Below are positions 27,896 through 38,120 of a stretch of DNA of 64,000 bases, one piece after another. The stretch's first letter is position 1; every line of letters begins with the position of its first letter. Both the position numbers and the translations under genes were made by a program. The notes under the pieces are model-generated. The model ran no database searches. It saw nothing but the letters and a program-made list of their open reading frames with translations, and was not told the origin of the DNA. Source of the DNA: Hafnia alvei (GTDB lineage Bacteria > Pseudomonadota > Gammaproteobacteria > Enterobacterales > Enterobacteriaceae); the NCBI RefSeq assembly GCF_900095695.1, contig NZ_FMIQ01000055.1, positions 62,001 to 126,000 on the forward strand, written 5' to 3'.

Positions 27896-29431
27896 ATGAC
27901 ACAACTTTTCCGCACCGCGAGTTTCCGTCCTGTAGCAAGACTTATCGTCTCTCTACTGGTCGTTATTTTAATTCTTATTATCGCCGTATTGACTATTTCA
28001 TGGCAGATCTCGCGTGGAATGGAGCGTGATATTGAGCAGCGCTTGCAGCGAGCTATATCGCAATTTGATGCGACACTACAAAATGCGGAAACCGCTGCTA
28101 ATGCAATACATGATTATTTAGGTAAGAGCTGTAGTCCTGAAACGCAGGATGCTTTGCGTTATCAGGTTACCGTTGTTCCAGATATCCGTACTGTTAATCT
28201 GGCTACGGGTGATAATGTTTACTGTTCATCCTTGGCGGGGAAATATTCTACCGGAGTTAGCACCAGTAAATACGTCAATGGGATGCTGTTGATGCTGAAC
28301 GGTAATCCGGTAACGCCCAACCGTTCGCTTATTGCATTTCGTAAATCCTACGGTGAGCACAGCGTTTTGGTGGGTATTGATGGATATTATCTAAAGAATG
28401 TTTTGGAATTATTGCAGATACCAACGGAAATTCACTTATTGGTTGGCACCAGCCGGATGGACAGCTCAGGCCATGTATCTGATGATAAAATCAAACCTCA
28501 CGGCACCCGCTATACTCAGAAATCTACCCGCTTTCCTTACTCTGTTGAGACCGAAATTCCCACTAGCACCCATTGGGAGTACGTTTGGGAGTACTCTTCA
28601 GGCAGCATTATTTTATTTCCACTCTTAGCCATCTTGTTGGGTTTCGTCACCTATCGCACACTGGGGCGGGTGAATTCTCCTTTATCCGAGCTGAAAAGTG
28701 GCTTGAGAAACCATGAGTTTATTCCTTTTATTCAGCCCGTTGTAAGCGGTCATACCAATGATCTTACCGGATGTGAAGTGCTGATGCGTTGGCGTCATCC
28801 GCAGATGGGGATGATTGCACCTAACCAGTTTATTCCTTTAGCTGAAGAGTCTGGGCTGATCGTACCAATGACTCAGGATTTAATGGCGCAGGTGAGAGAC
28901 TATTTTGCACCGCTGGCTGAGCGTCTTCCCTATAATTTCCATTTCGGAATCAATATTAGCGCGAGCCATTTTAAGGATCTCAGTCTGGTTGAAGACTGTC
29001 GCCAATTTCTTGCCGCTTTTGAAGGCTACAAAATTCAGATGGTATTAGAGCTGACCGAGCGCCAGTTGATTGTACCAAGTGAGATGACACACCGCATATT
29101 CCATGAGTTACATGAGCTTGGCGTGTTCATTGCGCTAGACGACTTTGGCACTGGTCACTCAAGCTTGGCTTATCTGCGTGAATTTCATATTGATATTCTT
29201 AAAATTGACCAGAGTTTTATCCGCATGATTGGGTCTGATGCGCTATCAGGGCATATTGTAGATAACGTGATTGATTTAGCTAAACGTCTGCAAATGGTGA
29301 CGGTAGCGGAAGGGGTGGAAACGCCGGAGCAGGCGGAGCATCTTAAGCAATATAATATTGATTTTTTGCAGGGGTATTTGTTCGGACGCCCGGAAGATCT
29401 CAAAGTCTTTAGCGATAAATGGTTGTTATAG
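27896..29431 (+). CDS. pdeN: PdeN (Rtn), CSS-motif/EAL cyclic-di-GMP phosphodiesterase
   Basis: The 511-residue inner-membrane protein (E. coli 518 aa) has TM1 (about residues 15-37), a periplasmic CSS domain with the VYCSS motif (about 106-110), TM2 (about 236-256), then an EAL domain. The EAL signature appears as CEVLMRWRHP, with the metal-binding DDFGTGHSSLAYL further on, so catalysis looks intact. Periplasmic redox state (Dsb system) controls such enzymes. In E. coli it follows mepS; here uxuR and other genes intervene. Confidence 0.92.
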   Translation: MTQLFRTASFRPVARLIVSLLVVILILIIAVLTISWQISRGMERDIEQRLQRAISQFDATLQNAETAANAIHDYLGKSCSPETQDALRYQVTVVPDIRTVNLATGDNVYCSSLAGKYSTGVSTSKYVNGMLLMLNGNPVTPNRSLIAFRKSYGEHSVLVGIDGYYLKNVLELLQIPTEIHLLVGTSRMDSSGHVSDDKIKPHGTRYTQKSTRFPYSVETEIPTSTHWEYVWEYSSGSIILFPLLAILLGFVTYRTLGRVNSPLSELKSGLRNHEFIPFIQPVVSGHTNDLTGCEVLMRWRHPQMGMIAPNQFIPLAEESGLIVPMTQDLMAQVRDYFAPLAERLPYNFHFGINISASHFKDLSLVEDCRQFLAAFEGYKIQMVLELTERQLIVPSEMTHRIFHELHELGVFIALDDFGTGHSSLAYLREFHIDILKIDQSFIRMIGSDALSGHIVDNVIDLAKRLQMVTVAEGVETPEQAEHLKQYNIDFLQGYLFGRPEDLKVFSDKWLL

Positions 29432-29476
29432 AAGGCCTTAATATATCGGAAGTGTTATAAGACGAAATTTATGATA

Positions 29477-29502
29477 TTGGCTATCCCGCGCGGGATAGCC
29501 AA
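29477..29502. terminator. Perfect palindrome between pdeN and yeiQ
   Basis: A 26-base perfect inverted repeat with core CCCGCGCGGG lies between the two convergent genes. It has no T tract on either side but folds into a very stable stem, likely a shared transcript end. Confidence 0.65.
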
Positions 29503-29512
29503 TTGACGCGAA

Positions 29513-30979
29513 TTATTTAACCAGTGCTGCGCAAGTTTGAGCCGCGCCATTTTTCACTAGAGATAAATAAGCATTCGTTACCGCCTCTACAAACGCAGTT
29601 TGTTTTGGTAGCTCATCACCAAATACCGCTTTGATACCCAGCAATGCTTGAACGCGAGCTTCGCCTTCTTGGCTTTCAGCAACCACCGTCTTTAATGTTT
29701 CCACCATCGGATCACGAATATCAATGTTTTGCTGATGATCGTCTACGCCGCCAACATAACGTATCCAACCAGCTACACCCAGCGCCAAACATGGGAAAGC
29801 GCTATCGTGGGCAAGGTGCCAGCGAATGGAGTCCAGCATACGCTGAGGCAGTTTCTGGGTGCCATCCATCGCAATTTGCCAAGTGCGATGTTTGAGCGAT
29901 GGATTACTGTAGCGCTCGATCAGACGGTCGGCATACTGAGCTAAATCAACGCCGGTTACGCGCAGCGTCGGAGCCTGTTCTTGCAGCATTAAACGGTGTG
30001 CCGCGATGCGATAGGCCTGATCTTCCATGCAATCATTTATGTGCTGATAGCCAGCCAGATATCCCAGATACGCGAGGAATGAATGGCTGCCGTTCAGCAT
30101 ACGCAGCTTCATTTCTTCGTAGGGCAGAACGTCACTCACCAGCTCTGCGCCGGCAGTTTCCCACTGCGGGCGACCCGCGACAAAATTATCTTCTACAACC
30201 CACTGAATGAAAGGTTCGCAGGCAATCCCGCAAGGATCTTCAACGCCAACGGCCTGTGCGACCTCAGCCAGTGTTTCTTCCGTGGCCGCCGGCACAATGC
30301 GGTCAACCATGGTGCTTGGGAAGGTGACGTTGGATTCAATCCATGCGGCCAGATTTTCATCACGTGCTTTGGCTAACCCGAGAACTGCATTTTTAACCAC
30401 GTGACCGTTTTCTGGGATGTTGTCGCAAGATAAAACGGTAAACGGCGCAAGATTGCGTTCGTGGCGTAAACGCAAGGCCTCAACAATCACGCCAGGTGCC
30501 GACGTTGGCGCCTGCGGAGCCGCTAAATCACGTTGGATCAGGGCGTTATTGAGATCCAGTTTTCCGCTGCCAGGTTCAATGCAGTAACCTTTTTCGGTGA
30601 CGGTCAATGACACAATCGCGACCTGTGGCTCCGCCATTTTCTCGATAACGGCCTGAATGCCGTCGATTTCCGAGTGCAGCGACTCGTGCACAGAACCAAC
30701 AACTACGGCCTGATTATGTTCAGCGCCTTTTTCCAGCACGGTGTACAGATGATTTTGCTCACGCAGCTGTTCAATCAGTTTTTCGCCGCCGAACAGGTTA
30801 ACTTCGCAATAACCCCAATCTCCACCTTGCTGATTCAGCACTCGGTCAGTAAGCAATGCCTGATGGGCGCGATGAAAAGCACCAAAACCGAGGTGAACGA
30901 TACGGCTTTTTAAGAGGCTACGGTCATAAGTGGGCTGTTTTACACCGTCTGGCAAAGAATGGTTGGCTAGGTTTTTCAT
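29513..30979 (-). CDS. yeiQ: YeiQ-type mannitol dehydrogenase family oxidoreductase (fructuronate reductase-like)
   Basis: From the ATG at 30979 (GGAG ahead) the product is 488 residues, the length of E. coli YeiQ. It contains the Rossmann GFGAFHRAHQALLTDRVL, SLTVTEKGYC, the DRIVPAAT segment and the catalytic KLRMLNGSHSFLAYLGYL. DRVLNQQGGDWG is YeiQ-like; UxuB differs there. Enzymes of this type interconvert fructuronate/mannonate. Divergence from uxuA across shared operators suggests it supplies the UxuB step here; that is inference. Confidence 0.88.
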   Translation of the reverse strand: MKNLANHSLPDGVKQPTYDRSLLKSRIVHLGFGAFHRAHQALLTDRVLNQQGGDWGYCEVNLFGGEKLIEQLREQNHLYTVLEKGAEHNQAVVVGSVHESLHSEIDGIQAVIEKMAEPQVAIVSLTVTEKGYCIEPGSGKLDLNNALIQRDLAAPQAPTSAPGVIVEALRLRHERNLAPFTVLSCDNIPENGHVVKNAVLGLAKARDENLAAWIESNVTFPSTMVDRIVPAATEETLAEVAQAVGVEDPCGIACEPFIQWVVEDNFVAGRPQWETAGAELVSDVLPYEEMKLRMLNGSHSFLAYLGYLAGYQHINDCMEDQAYRIAAHRLMLQEQAPTLRVTGVDLAQYADRLIERYSNPSLKHRTWQIAMDGTQKLPQRMLDSIRWHLAHDSAFPCLALGVAGWIRYVGGVDDHQQNIDIRDPMVETLKTVVAESQEGEARVQALLGIKAVFGDELPKQTAFVEAVTNAYLSLVKNGAAQTCAALVK

Positions 30980-31193
30980 GCTGAACTCCATTGAGAAGAT
31001 GAACGTGGCAGACGGGCAAAGGTCTGTCAGCATCAGAACGGTAAAGCAAAAGATGTTAGACCACTTTATCTCGCCTAGGCGCAGTGAGATGTTTCGACAT
31101 AAAAGTGAGTTTATGCCCTGAGTATTGAGGCGGTCTGACATCTTCTAAGATCGCTAAAGTGGCTTGCAGTCTAAAGTCATATGACAGAAAATG

Positions 31194-31213
31194 AAATTGG
31201 TTAGTCCAAAATT
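31194..31213. promoter_or_regulatory. Putative UxuR operator 1 (yeiQ-uxuA region)
   Basis: AAATTGGTTAGTCCAAAATT is an imperfect palindrome with core TTGG-N5-CCAA, matching the core before uxuR. It lies 215 bases from yeiQ and 227 from uxuA. Confidence 0.55.
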
Positions 31214-31236
31214 CTGAAATATTCGTGAAGTGGATC

Positions 31237-31256
31237 AACCAATAGTGGATTGGGTT
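31237..31256. promoter_or_regulatory. Putative UxuR operator 2 (yeiQ-uxuA region)
   Basis: AACCAATAGTGGATTGGGTT is an inverted repeat with the outward-facing half-sites CCAAT and ATTGG, 43 bases from operator 1 centre to centre (about four helical turns). Cooperative binding is possible. Confidence 0.45.
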
Positions 31257-31439
31257 TTGACAGAAAACCAGCAAAGAGTAAGGTAAAAGCTAAATGATAT
31301 CTGTGATATTTGGTATAACAGCTTGAGCTTTTGACTCACTATTTTGTTGAGATTATCGAGAAATAGCTGCCAAACCGGTCACAGGATAATTCCCTTAATC
31401 ATGATAATTCGTATTTTCACCCGCAGAAGGTAGAGACAG

Positions 31440-32630
31440 ATGGAACAAACTTGGCGTTGGTATGGCCCGAACGATCCGGTTTCTTTGGATGATATTCGTC
31501 AGGCAGGAGCAACCGGTGTTGTCACCGCGTTGCACCATATTCCTAACGGAGAAGTTTGGACAGTTGAAGAAATTGAGAAGCGTAAGGCTATTTTGGCGGC
31601 AAAAGGGCTGACATGGTCCGTGGTTGAAAGCGTTCCGGTTCACGAAGAGATCAAAACGCACACCGGCAACTATCAACAGCACATCGACAACTACAAACTG
31701 TCTCTGCAAAATCTCGCGGCCTGTGGCATTGATACCGTTTGCTACAACTTTATGCCCGTTCTGGATTGGACGCGCACCGATCTTGAATACGAATTGCCAG
31801 ATGGTTCTAAAGCGCTGCGCTTCGACCAAATTGCGTTTGCGGCGTTTGAACTGCATATTTTAAAACGCCCAAATGCAGAAGCGGATTACACGACAGAAGA
31901 ACAGGCTCAGGCTAAAGCCTATTTTGACGCCATGAGCGCAGCCGATATTGCTAAGTTAACCGGTAATATTATTGCCGGTTTACCGGGGGCAGAAGAGGGC
32001 TACACGCTGGATCAATTCCGCGCTCGCTTAGCTGAGTATGACGGTATTGATAAGGCTAAGCTGCGCGAGCACATGGGTTACTTCTTGAAAGAGATCGTGC
32101 CCGTTGCCGAAGCGTGCGGCTTGAAGCTGGCGGTTCATCCAGATGATCCACCGCGTCCAATTCTGGGCCTGCCACGCATTGTTTCCACTATTGAAGATAT
32201 GCAATGGCTGAAAGAAACCGTTGATAGCATCTACAACGGCTTCACCATGTGCACCGGTTCATACGGCGTTCGTGGCGATAACGATCTGGTTAAGATGATT
32301 GAAACCTTCGGCGATCGTATTCATTTCACGCACTTACGTTCGACCTGCCGTGAACAGAATCCGAAAACCTTCCATGAAGGTGCGCATTTGCAGGGCGATG
32401 TCGATATGTATTCCGTGGTGAAAGCGATTCTGACCGAAGAGCAACGTCGTCAGAAAGCAGGGGATATGCGCCCAATTCCTATGCGTCCCGATCATGGTCA
32501 CCAGATGTTAGACGATCTGAAGAAGAAAACGAATCCAGGCTATTCTGCGATTGGCCGTTTGAAAGGTTTGGCGGAAGTACGCGGGGTTGAACTTGCGCTT
32601 AAGCGTGCGCTGTTCCCTGAGATGAAATAA
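31440..32630 (+). CDS. uxuA: UxuA, D-mannonate dehydratase
   Basis: The 396-residue protein (E. coli 394 aa) begins [37 protein letters not shown], diagnostic for UxuA. Metal ligands are visible in [17 protein letters not shown], the MCTGSYG loop, [11 protein letters not shown] and RPDHGHQ. It converts D-mannonate to 2-keto-3-deoxygluconate. Adjacent YeiQ would provide mannonate. No kdgK or eda is in the window. A strong terminator shared with efpL follows. Confidence 0.97.
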   Translation: MEQTWRWYGPNDPVSLDDIRQAGATGVVTALHHIPNGEVWTVEEIEKRKAILAAKGLTWSVVESVPVHEEIKTHTGNYQQHIDNYKLSLQNLAACGIDTVCYNFMPVLDWTRTDLEYELPDGSKALRFDQIAFAAFELHILKRPNAEADYTTEEQAQAKAYFDAMSAADIAKLTGNIIAGLPGAEEGYTLDQFRARLAEYDGIDKAKLREHMGYFLKEIVPVAEACGLKLAVHPDDPPRPILGLPRIVSTIEDMQWLKETVDSIYNGFTMCTGSYGVRGDNDLVKMIETFGDRIHFTHLRSTCREQNPKTFHEGAHLQGDVDMYSVVKAILTEEQRRQKAGDMRPIPMRPDHGHQMLDDLKKKTNPGYSAIGRLKGLAEVRGVELALKRALFPEMK

Positions 32631-32663
32631 TTATCGCGTAATGTATTGCTGAAGATAAAAACA

Positions 32664-32686
32664 GGGACGCCATCGCGTCCCTTTTT
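32664..32686. terminator. Bidirectional terminator between uxuA and efpL
   Basis: GGGACGC, CATC, GCGTCCC followed by TTTTT on the plus strand; the minus strand reads into GTTTTT. It ends both convergent genes. Confidence 0.92.
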
Positions 32687-32710
32687 GCTGCTTGCTGTGC
32701 AGAACCGTAA

Positions 32711-33283
32711 TCAGTCAGCACGGCCCATAAAGCGACGTTCTTCAATATGGATGCGAATTTTTTCACCGCTGCTCAGATATTCAGGAACCTGAATCGTTAG
32801 ACCGGTGCTCATTACCGCTGGCTTAGTACGTGCGCTGGCAGAACCGCCTTTGATGCTTGGGCTGGTTTCAACGATTTCCATATCAACGGTCTGTGGCAGC
32901 TCGAGTGCCAACACCTGGCCATCCATGGTTAATACCTGAATGCCTGGCATTCCACCTTCAGGAATAAACAGCAGTTCTTCTTCGATCTGATCTTTTTTGA
33001 AGGTATATGGCGTGTAGTCTTCGTTGTCCATAAAGACGTATTCATCACCGTCAATATACGAGAAGTTGACCTGACGACGGCTCAGAGAGATCTCTTCCAG
33101 AATGTCATCGCCCTTAAAACGTTCTTCAACTTTCAGACCGGTACGGATATCTGAGAAACGCATTTTGTACAGCGTGCTCGCGCCACGAGCGCTTGGGCTT
33201 TGTACATCGATATCGCGAACCAGCAGCAGTTTGCCGTTTAAAGTGACCGCCATACCGCGTTTAATTTCGTTAGCTCTTGGCAT
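32711..33283 (-). CDS. efpL: EfpL (YeiP), elongation factor P-like protein
   Basis: The 190-residue three-domain EF-P paralogue has arginine 33 at the tip of its N-domain loop (SPSARGAS), where EF-P has its modified lysine, as in E. coli EfpL. The C-terminal OB domains include [24 protein letters not shown]. It relieves ribosome stalling at polyproline-type sequences, without the modification that EF-P needs. In E. coli it lies between yeiW and yeiQ; here mtr separates it from yeiW. Confidence 0.96.
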   Translation of the reverse strand: MPRANEIKRGMAVTLNGKLLLVRDIDVQSPSARGASTLYKMRFSDIRTGLKVEERFKGDDILEEISLSRRQVNFSYIDGDEYVFMDNEDYTPYTFKKDQIEEELLFIPEGGMPGIQVLTMDGQVLALELPQTVDMEIVETSPSIKGGSASARTKPAVMSTGLTIQVPEYLSSGEKIRIHIEERRFMGRAD

Positions 33284-33397
33284 AAAAAAACCTTGTTAAT
33301 GAGTTTGCAAATTCAGTCTTTAGCGTGTGGCGACACGTTACCCGCGCGGCGTTTTCTAGGCAAGAGGGGAAGATAAAAAAGCAGATAAATTTGACGC

Positions 33398-33422
33398 AAA
33401 AAGCCGGAGCTAGCGCTCCGGC
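33398..33422 (-). terminator. Rho-independent terminator of mtr
   Basis: GCCGGAGC, four-base loop, GCTCCGGC, then five T residues on the minus strand, 19 bases after the mtr stop. Confidence 0.92.
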
Positions 33423-33440
33423 ATCACAGTTTTTGACGAG

Positions 33441-34691
33441 TTATTGATAAATAGGTAACAAGTTCATCAGCGACAGAATATGCGCCACGGCGTTAATCAA
33501 ACCAAAGGCGATAATAAACAGAATCATTGCTGAACCACCCGGTGCGCGATAGGTCGCCTGTGGGAAACGCTTACGGCTTGCACGTGCCATCATGGCCGGC
33601 ACGATAACTGCCCAAATGGTGGCGGCTAAACCTGCAAAACCGATGGCATAAAGGAAGCCGTCTGGGAATGCCAGTGCGCCAATCGTTGGCGGCACAAAGG
33701 TGACCAATGCGGCTTTGGTTCGGCCTGCACGGCTATCATCAAACTTAAAGAAGTCAGAGATAAAGTCGAACAGCCCCAGAGAAACGCCCAGAAACGAACT
33801 CGCCAACGCCATATAAGAGAACGCATTGAGCAGTTGGTTAACAATGCTGCTGCTGGCAACGTTACCCATCTGTTTTAACAAACTACCAATGTTACCGCCT
33901 TCTGCGATGATCTGCTGGAACGCCGCACGGGTGATATTCCCTTGGATCACATACTGCCAGAAGATATAGATCGTCAGCGCGATAATTGTACCGATAAACA
34001 GACTGCGAACCACTGACTTAGCGTCTTTATGGTAATACTTCACCAGCCCCGGAACGTTACCGTGATAGCCAAAGGACGTTAACAGATAAGGAAGCGAAGC
34101 CAGCGCATAAGGCAAATAACTCGGCTTGTCTTCACCGGTATTAAACAGCACTGCGGGATCGACATGGGTAAACATATCACCGGTCGAAAGCAAGAAGGTA
34201 ATCACCATGCCGCCAATTAAGATGGTGCTTAAGCGATCAACCGCGCGCGTCGATAACCAGACAATAAAAGCAACGACAATGGCGAATACCAAGCCTGCGG
34301 CGGTTTGCCCAACGCCAAAATAGGGCTCCAGCGTGTGAGTGATAATCGAACCACCGGCAGAAATATAGGCATAGGTCAGAATGTAGAGAACAAAGGTAAT
34401 GGAAAGCCCATTTAATGAGTTCCAGCCCTTGCCCAGTAGGTCGCCTACCATGGTGTGGAAGCTAGCGCCTGCCGGATAATTTAGATTGGCTTCTAAAATC
34501 ATTAGGCCAGAGATATACATGCAGGCCCAGGTATAAATCAGCAGCAAGACGGAACCGGTAAACCAGACCCCAGCGGTGACGACCGGAATAGAAAACATCC
34601 CCGCACCAACGGCGGTTCCGGCAATAATCATCGCGCCCCCAAGGACTGACGGGCGGCGTATCGTTTGAGTCAAGGTATTCTCCATCGTCAT
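33441..34691 (-). CDS. mtr: Mtr, high-affinity tryptophan-specific permease
   Basis: The 416-residue ArAAP-family transporter (E. coli Mtr 414 aa) has 11 membrane segments and shares GAGMFSIPVV, LMILEANLNYPAGASF, LLGKGWNSLNG, SFGYHGNVPGLVKYY and HILS..NLLPIYQ. It imports tryptophan with protons. GGAG six bases before 34691 fixes the start. A TrpR-operator-like site lies 35-54 bases upstream. The gene is inserted between efpL and yeiW, which are adjacent in E. coli. Confidence 0.93.
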   Translation of the reverse strand: MTMENTLTQTIRRPSVLGGAMIIAGTAVGAGMFSIPVVTAGVWFTGSVLLLIYTWACMYISGLMILEANLNYPAGASFHTMVGDLLGKGWNSLNGLSITFVLYILTYAYISAGGSIITHTLEPYFGVGQTAAGLVFAIVVAFIVWLSTRAVDRLSTILIGGMVITFLLSTGDMFTHVDPAVLFNTGEDKPSYLPYALASLPYLLTSFGYHGNVPGLVKYYHKDAKSVVRSLFIGTIIALTIYIFWQYVIQGNITRAAFQQIIAEGGNIGSLLKQMGNVASSSIVNQLLNAFSYMALASSFLGVSLGLFDFISDFFKFDDSRAGRTKAALVTFVPPTIGALAFPDGFLYAIGFAGLAATIWAVIVPAMMARASRKRFPQATYRAPGGSAMILFIIAFGLINAVAHILSLMNLLPIYQ

Positions 34692-34725
34692 GCTGTGCTC
34701 CTGATTAGCGGCATGCTAATTCTTG

Positions 34726-34745
34726 TGTACTAGCTCAATGGTACG
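34726..34745. promoter_or_regulatory. Putative TrpR operator of mtr
   Basis: TGTACTAGCTCAATGGTACG contains a GTACTAG half-site and an opposing GGTAC arm, as in the trp-box family. E. coli mtr is repressed by TrpR and activated by TyrR. The position just upstream of mtr fits; the right arm is imperfect. Confidence 0.5.
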
Positions 34746-34992
34746 TGTTGTTTAATGAGAAGTAAACAGAGTAATGACGAGCGAGGTAAAAGAATTTGCC
34801 AGATTTTGTGCGAGAAAGTCGCGATGGGGCAGAAAGTTACGCGTTTAACGGCCGGTTGATGCCGATTTATCGGTGTTTCTACTACGCGCTTTTACAGCAG
34901 AAAAGATGAAAAGCCTGTATAAGTGAAGAGCGGATTTTCCCGCGCGCTGACTCTGTCGCAGCTCATTTCAGACAGCCCACCGGAGTATTTCC
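34746..34992. other. Rest of the divergent mtr-yeiW intergenic region
   Basis: The mtr-yeiW gap is 301 bases. Beyond the operator I see no ORF or second palindrome. The promoters of both genes must lie here. Confidence 0.4.
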
Positions 34993-35247
34993 ATGGACTG
35001 CCGTTCCGATTGCGGAGCTTGCTGTATTGCTCCCTCAATTTCTAGCCCGATCCCCGGTATGCCAAACGGCAAACCGGCTAATACGCGCTGTGTTCAGCTT
35101 GATGATGACATGCGCTGTAAAATCTTTTTATCCCCTCTAAGACCCGCCGTGTGTGGGGGGCTTCAGGCCGCTGCGGATATGTGTTTCAGTCACCGAGATC
35201 AAGCCTTGAGCTATTTAATTCAGCTTGAGATAGCCACTGCGCCTTGA
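34993..35247 (+). CDS. yeiW: YeiW, YkgJ-type cysteine cluster protein
   Basis: The 84-residue protein has the same length as E. coli YeiW, and most of its sequence is matched: [49 protein letters not shown]. Seven or more cysteines in a CxxxCGxCC...C...C...C pattern suggest binding of zinc or an iron-sulfur cluster, as annotated for the UPF0153/YkgJ family. The role is unknown. Adjacency to setB and efpL in E. coli is broken here on both sides. Confidence 0.9.
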   Translation: MDCRSDCGACCIAPSISSPIPGMPNGKPANTRCVQLDDDMRCKIFLSPLRPAVCGGLQAAADMCFSHRDQALSYLIQLEIATAP

Positions 35248-35327
35248 TGCCGGTTCCCGCACATTAAGTTTTCGCGGTTTATGCTATGTTCAAAAATCGC
35301 GACTTAAGAGACGGGTTAGATCTCAGC

Positions 35328-38120
35328 ATGAAACGTATAGACAGAATTTGCCAGGAATTAGAACGCTTAACATTGGGTCTGAACCAGACCGATTTGCAAA
35401 ACGACGTTGCTTTCACCGCTGAAAGTATTGGTTTTAATCTTGGCCTCGCGCGTAATTCAGTCAGCAAAGATCTTAACCAACTGTGGAGTGAGCAACGGGT
35501 CATTAAGGTAAAAACCCGTCCGGTTTATTTTCTACACCGTGAGGTGGTAGAAACGCTGATTGGTCATGTTTTACCAGACCACCTCACCGAGGTTCGTTTT
35601 GTCAGCGAATTATTGCCAAGTGAAGACCCACTTATCGCCAGCGACCCTTTTACCGCGCTGATTGGTTTCGACCGCAGTCTTAAACTGGCGGTGGAAAAAG
35701 GGAAGGCGGCGGTACTCTATCCCAGCGGCCTGCATGTTTTATTGACCGGCCCCTCAGGCGTGGGTAAAACCTATTTTGCCGAGCTGATGCATCAGTTTGC
35801 CAGTCAGCAAAGCGCTAATAACGCGCTGCCGATGGTCTATTTCAACTGTGCTGAATATGCGCACAACCCAGAGCTACTCTCTTCTCATCTTTTTGGTCAT
35901 CGGCAGGGCGCTTTTACCGGCGCAACCAGTGATAAAGCTGGGCTCATCGAACAGGCTGACGGCGGGTATCTGCTGTTGGATGAAATTCATCGCCTTCCTT
36001 ATGAAGGGCAAGAAAAGCTATTTGCCCTATTAGATAAAGGTGAATTTCGGGCGTTAGGCTCAAGCCATAAGGCGCGAGCGGTGAGTGTGCGCTTAATCTG
36101 CGCCACCACGGAACCGGTGAATTCCACGTTGCTACGCACTTTCCAGCGCCGTATACAGGTCAGTATCGATCTTCCCGCCTTACGTGAACGTTCAATGGAA
36201 GAGCAAATTGAGCTGATTACTGGATTCCTGCATCAAGAAAGTCGAAAAATCAGCCGCACCATTCGGGTAGATAAAGCGCTGCTGCTGTGGTTGCTAGAAA
36301 AACCGTTGGAAGGCAATATCGGCCAATTGAAAAGTGACATCCAGTTCTTGTGTGCTCAGGGCTGGGCAGCGGGTATGGGACAGCAACACGACGTGTTGAC
36401 GTTGGATAAAAAGCTGGTGGAGCAATCGGTGATGCCGAGTGCGGATCAACGCTTACTGGTCGATAGCATATTTGGTCAACAACAATGGCTGGATATCAGT
36501 GCAGATACCCTGTCTGCGCTGAAACCCTCGTTGGGCGCCGCCGTTGGGCAAGAAGACAGTGACCTGTTTTACCGTTTTCTGACGCGTGAATATGTCAACC
36601 TTCGCAACAGCAACGTGCCGCCGCAGGAAACGCTGGCTATCCTCAAAAACAAACTGCGCTCGATATTTGAATATGGTTTGTACAGTCGTGACACCGCGAC
36701 GGTAGGCTACAGCGGCCAGCTTGAACAGCGTTTAGCGCTGCTGATTGGCTACGTTGAACAGGTGGTTGGGTTTACTCTGCCAGAAAACATGGTTAACCAT
36801 CTGCGTAAGCACTTCCTTACCTTGCTGAGCTATGTCCAGCGCGGTTTGATTCCTCAGCTTTACTCTTCAAGCCTGATATTGGATCACTGCAAAGACGAGT
36901 ACGATAACGCGATGCAGCTATGTCGCCGCGTCGACGAAATATTTAATATTCAATGTCCTGCGACCGAAGTGGTGTATCTGTGCATGTTCCTGAAAGAGTG
37001 TCGCCAACACCGCTGTGAGATTGACGATAGCCCTGAGCTTGGGGTTATTTTTATTGCCCACGGTGCCACGACGGCCACCAGTATGGCGCAGTATGTGAAT
37101 CAGGTTTTAGAGCGTGAACTGCTGACCGCTATTGATATGCCGTTCGAGCAGTCAGTGCATGACACCTTGGAAGTACTTACCAACCTGATCCGTAGCCGTG
37201 GCTACCGGCGTGTGATCCTGATGGTCGATATCGGTTCGCTGGTCCATTTTGGCAGCGCCATCAGCAAACTGTTTCAGTTTGAAGTATTGCTGTTGCCAAA
37301 CATGACGCTAACCAGCCTGCTGGAGATTGGTCTGGATCTGACCTATGAATCTAGCGATTTCGCCGCGCTGAGTGCGCTAATGCAGGAGAAACAAATTCCG
37401 TGTCATTGGTGTTCGCCCGAACAAGCCGGTGCGGGAAAAGTGCTGGTGGTTTCCTGCATTACCGGTATGGGAACCGCAGAGAAAATCCACAAGGTACTGT
37501 CAGAGAGCTTTGGTGAACTGATGGCGCAGGATACGCGTTTATTAATTCTGGATTACAACGAGGTTCGAAGCCTAGACCGTATTCAGCAGGTTCTGGCTCC
37601 CCATGAACGGCTGGTGGGGATTGTGGGGACGTTCCAACCGGGATTGCCGGATATTCCCTTTATCTCGCTGGAAGAGATGTTTTCAGAGCAAGGCCCAGAG
37701 CTGCTGCTTAGCTTATTGAACCCCGATCTCAGCACTCAGGAACGTCGGTTGGAAGTTGAGCGTAGTTCAATGCGGTTTATCAGTGCGCTAACGCTCGAAA
37801 GTATCATTAATCAGATTTCGGTTCTGAACCCTCGGCGCATCTTGCAGGAAATGGAAAGCGTTTTACTGCGGATCTGTCAGGCCTCAGACCTCAAACCGAG
37901 CCGACAGGTGACACTACGCTTCCTTATCCACTGCTGTTGCATGGTGGAGCGTATCGTTATTAGCCGCAAACCGTTACAGATGGCGCTGGAAACTCAGCAA
38001 GATATTGATGCAACCGCCATGAGTGTCATCAAACAGGCATTTGCCCCCATTGAGGAGGCGTATGCCATACGTTTATCTGACGCAGAATTTATTTATATTT
38101 ACGAGCTTCTCTACCGCTAG
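35328..38120 (+). CDS. dgaR: DgaR, LevR-type sigma-54-dependent PRD activator
   Basis: From the ATG at 35328 the product is 930 residues; an in-frame ATG at 35286 would add 14. It has an N-terminal helix-turn-helix, then an AAA+ domain with Walker A GPSGVGKT, the sigma-54-contacting GAFTGAT and Walker B GGYLLLDEIH. PTS-type modules follow: two PRDs and an EIIA-Man-like segment with FIAHGATTATSMAQYV. It should activate the dgaA promoter when D-glucosaminate is available. The call rests on its architecture and the following dga genes. Confidence 0.92.
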   Translation: MKRIDRICQELERLTLGLNQTDLQNDVAFTAESIGFNLGLARNSVSKDLNQLWSEQRVIKVKTRPVYFLHREVVETLIGHVLPDHLTEVRFVSELLPSEDPLIASDPFTALIGFDRSLKLAVEKGKAAVLYPSGLHVLLTGPSGVGKTYFAELMHQFASQQSANNALPMVYFNCAEYAHNPELLSSHLFGHRQGAFTGATSDKAGLIEQADGGYLLLDEIHRLPYEGQEKLFALLDKGEFRALGSSHKARAVSVRLICATTEPVNSTLLRTFQRRIQVSIDLPALRERSMEEQIELITGFLHQESRKISRTIRVDKALLLWLLEKPLEGNIGQLKSDIQFLCAQGWAAGMGQQHDVLTLDKKLVEQSVMPSADQRLLVDSIFGQQQWLDISADTLSALKPSLGAAVGQEDSDLFYRFLTREYVNLRNSNVPPQETLAILKNKLRSIFEYGLYSRDTATVGYSGQLEQRLALLIGYVEQVVGFTLPENMVNHLRKHFLTLLSYVQRGLIPQLYSSSLILDHCKDEYDNAMQLCRRVDEIFNIQCPATEVVYLCMFLKECRQHRCEIDDSPELGVIFIAHGATTATSMAQYVNQVLERELLTAIDMPFEQSVHDTLEVLTNLIRSRGYRRVILMVDIGSLVHFGSAISKLFQFEVLLLPNMTLTSLLEIGLDLTYESSDFAALSALMQEKQIPCHWCSPEQAGAGKVLVVSCITGMGTAEKIHKVLSESFGELMAQDTRLLILDYNEVRSLDRIQQVLAPHERLVGIVGTFQPGLPDIPFISLEEMFSEQGPELLLSLLNPDLSTQERRLEVERSSMRFISALTLESIINQISVLNPRRILQEMESVLLRICQASDLKPSRQVTLRFLIHCCCMVERIVISRKPLQMALETQQDIDATAMSVIKQAFAPIEEAYAIRLSDAEFIYIYELLYR

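Larger units (their letters stand above)
30980..31439. other. Divergent control region between yeiQ and uxuA
   Basis: 460 bases without a supported gene. It contains two clear operator-like palindromes and a weaker third candidate, TTGGTATAACA near 31310-31320, close to the known hexuronate-operator core TTGGTATACCAA. All suit divergent repression of yeiQ and uxuA by UxuR. Confidence 0.55.
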
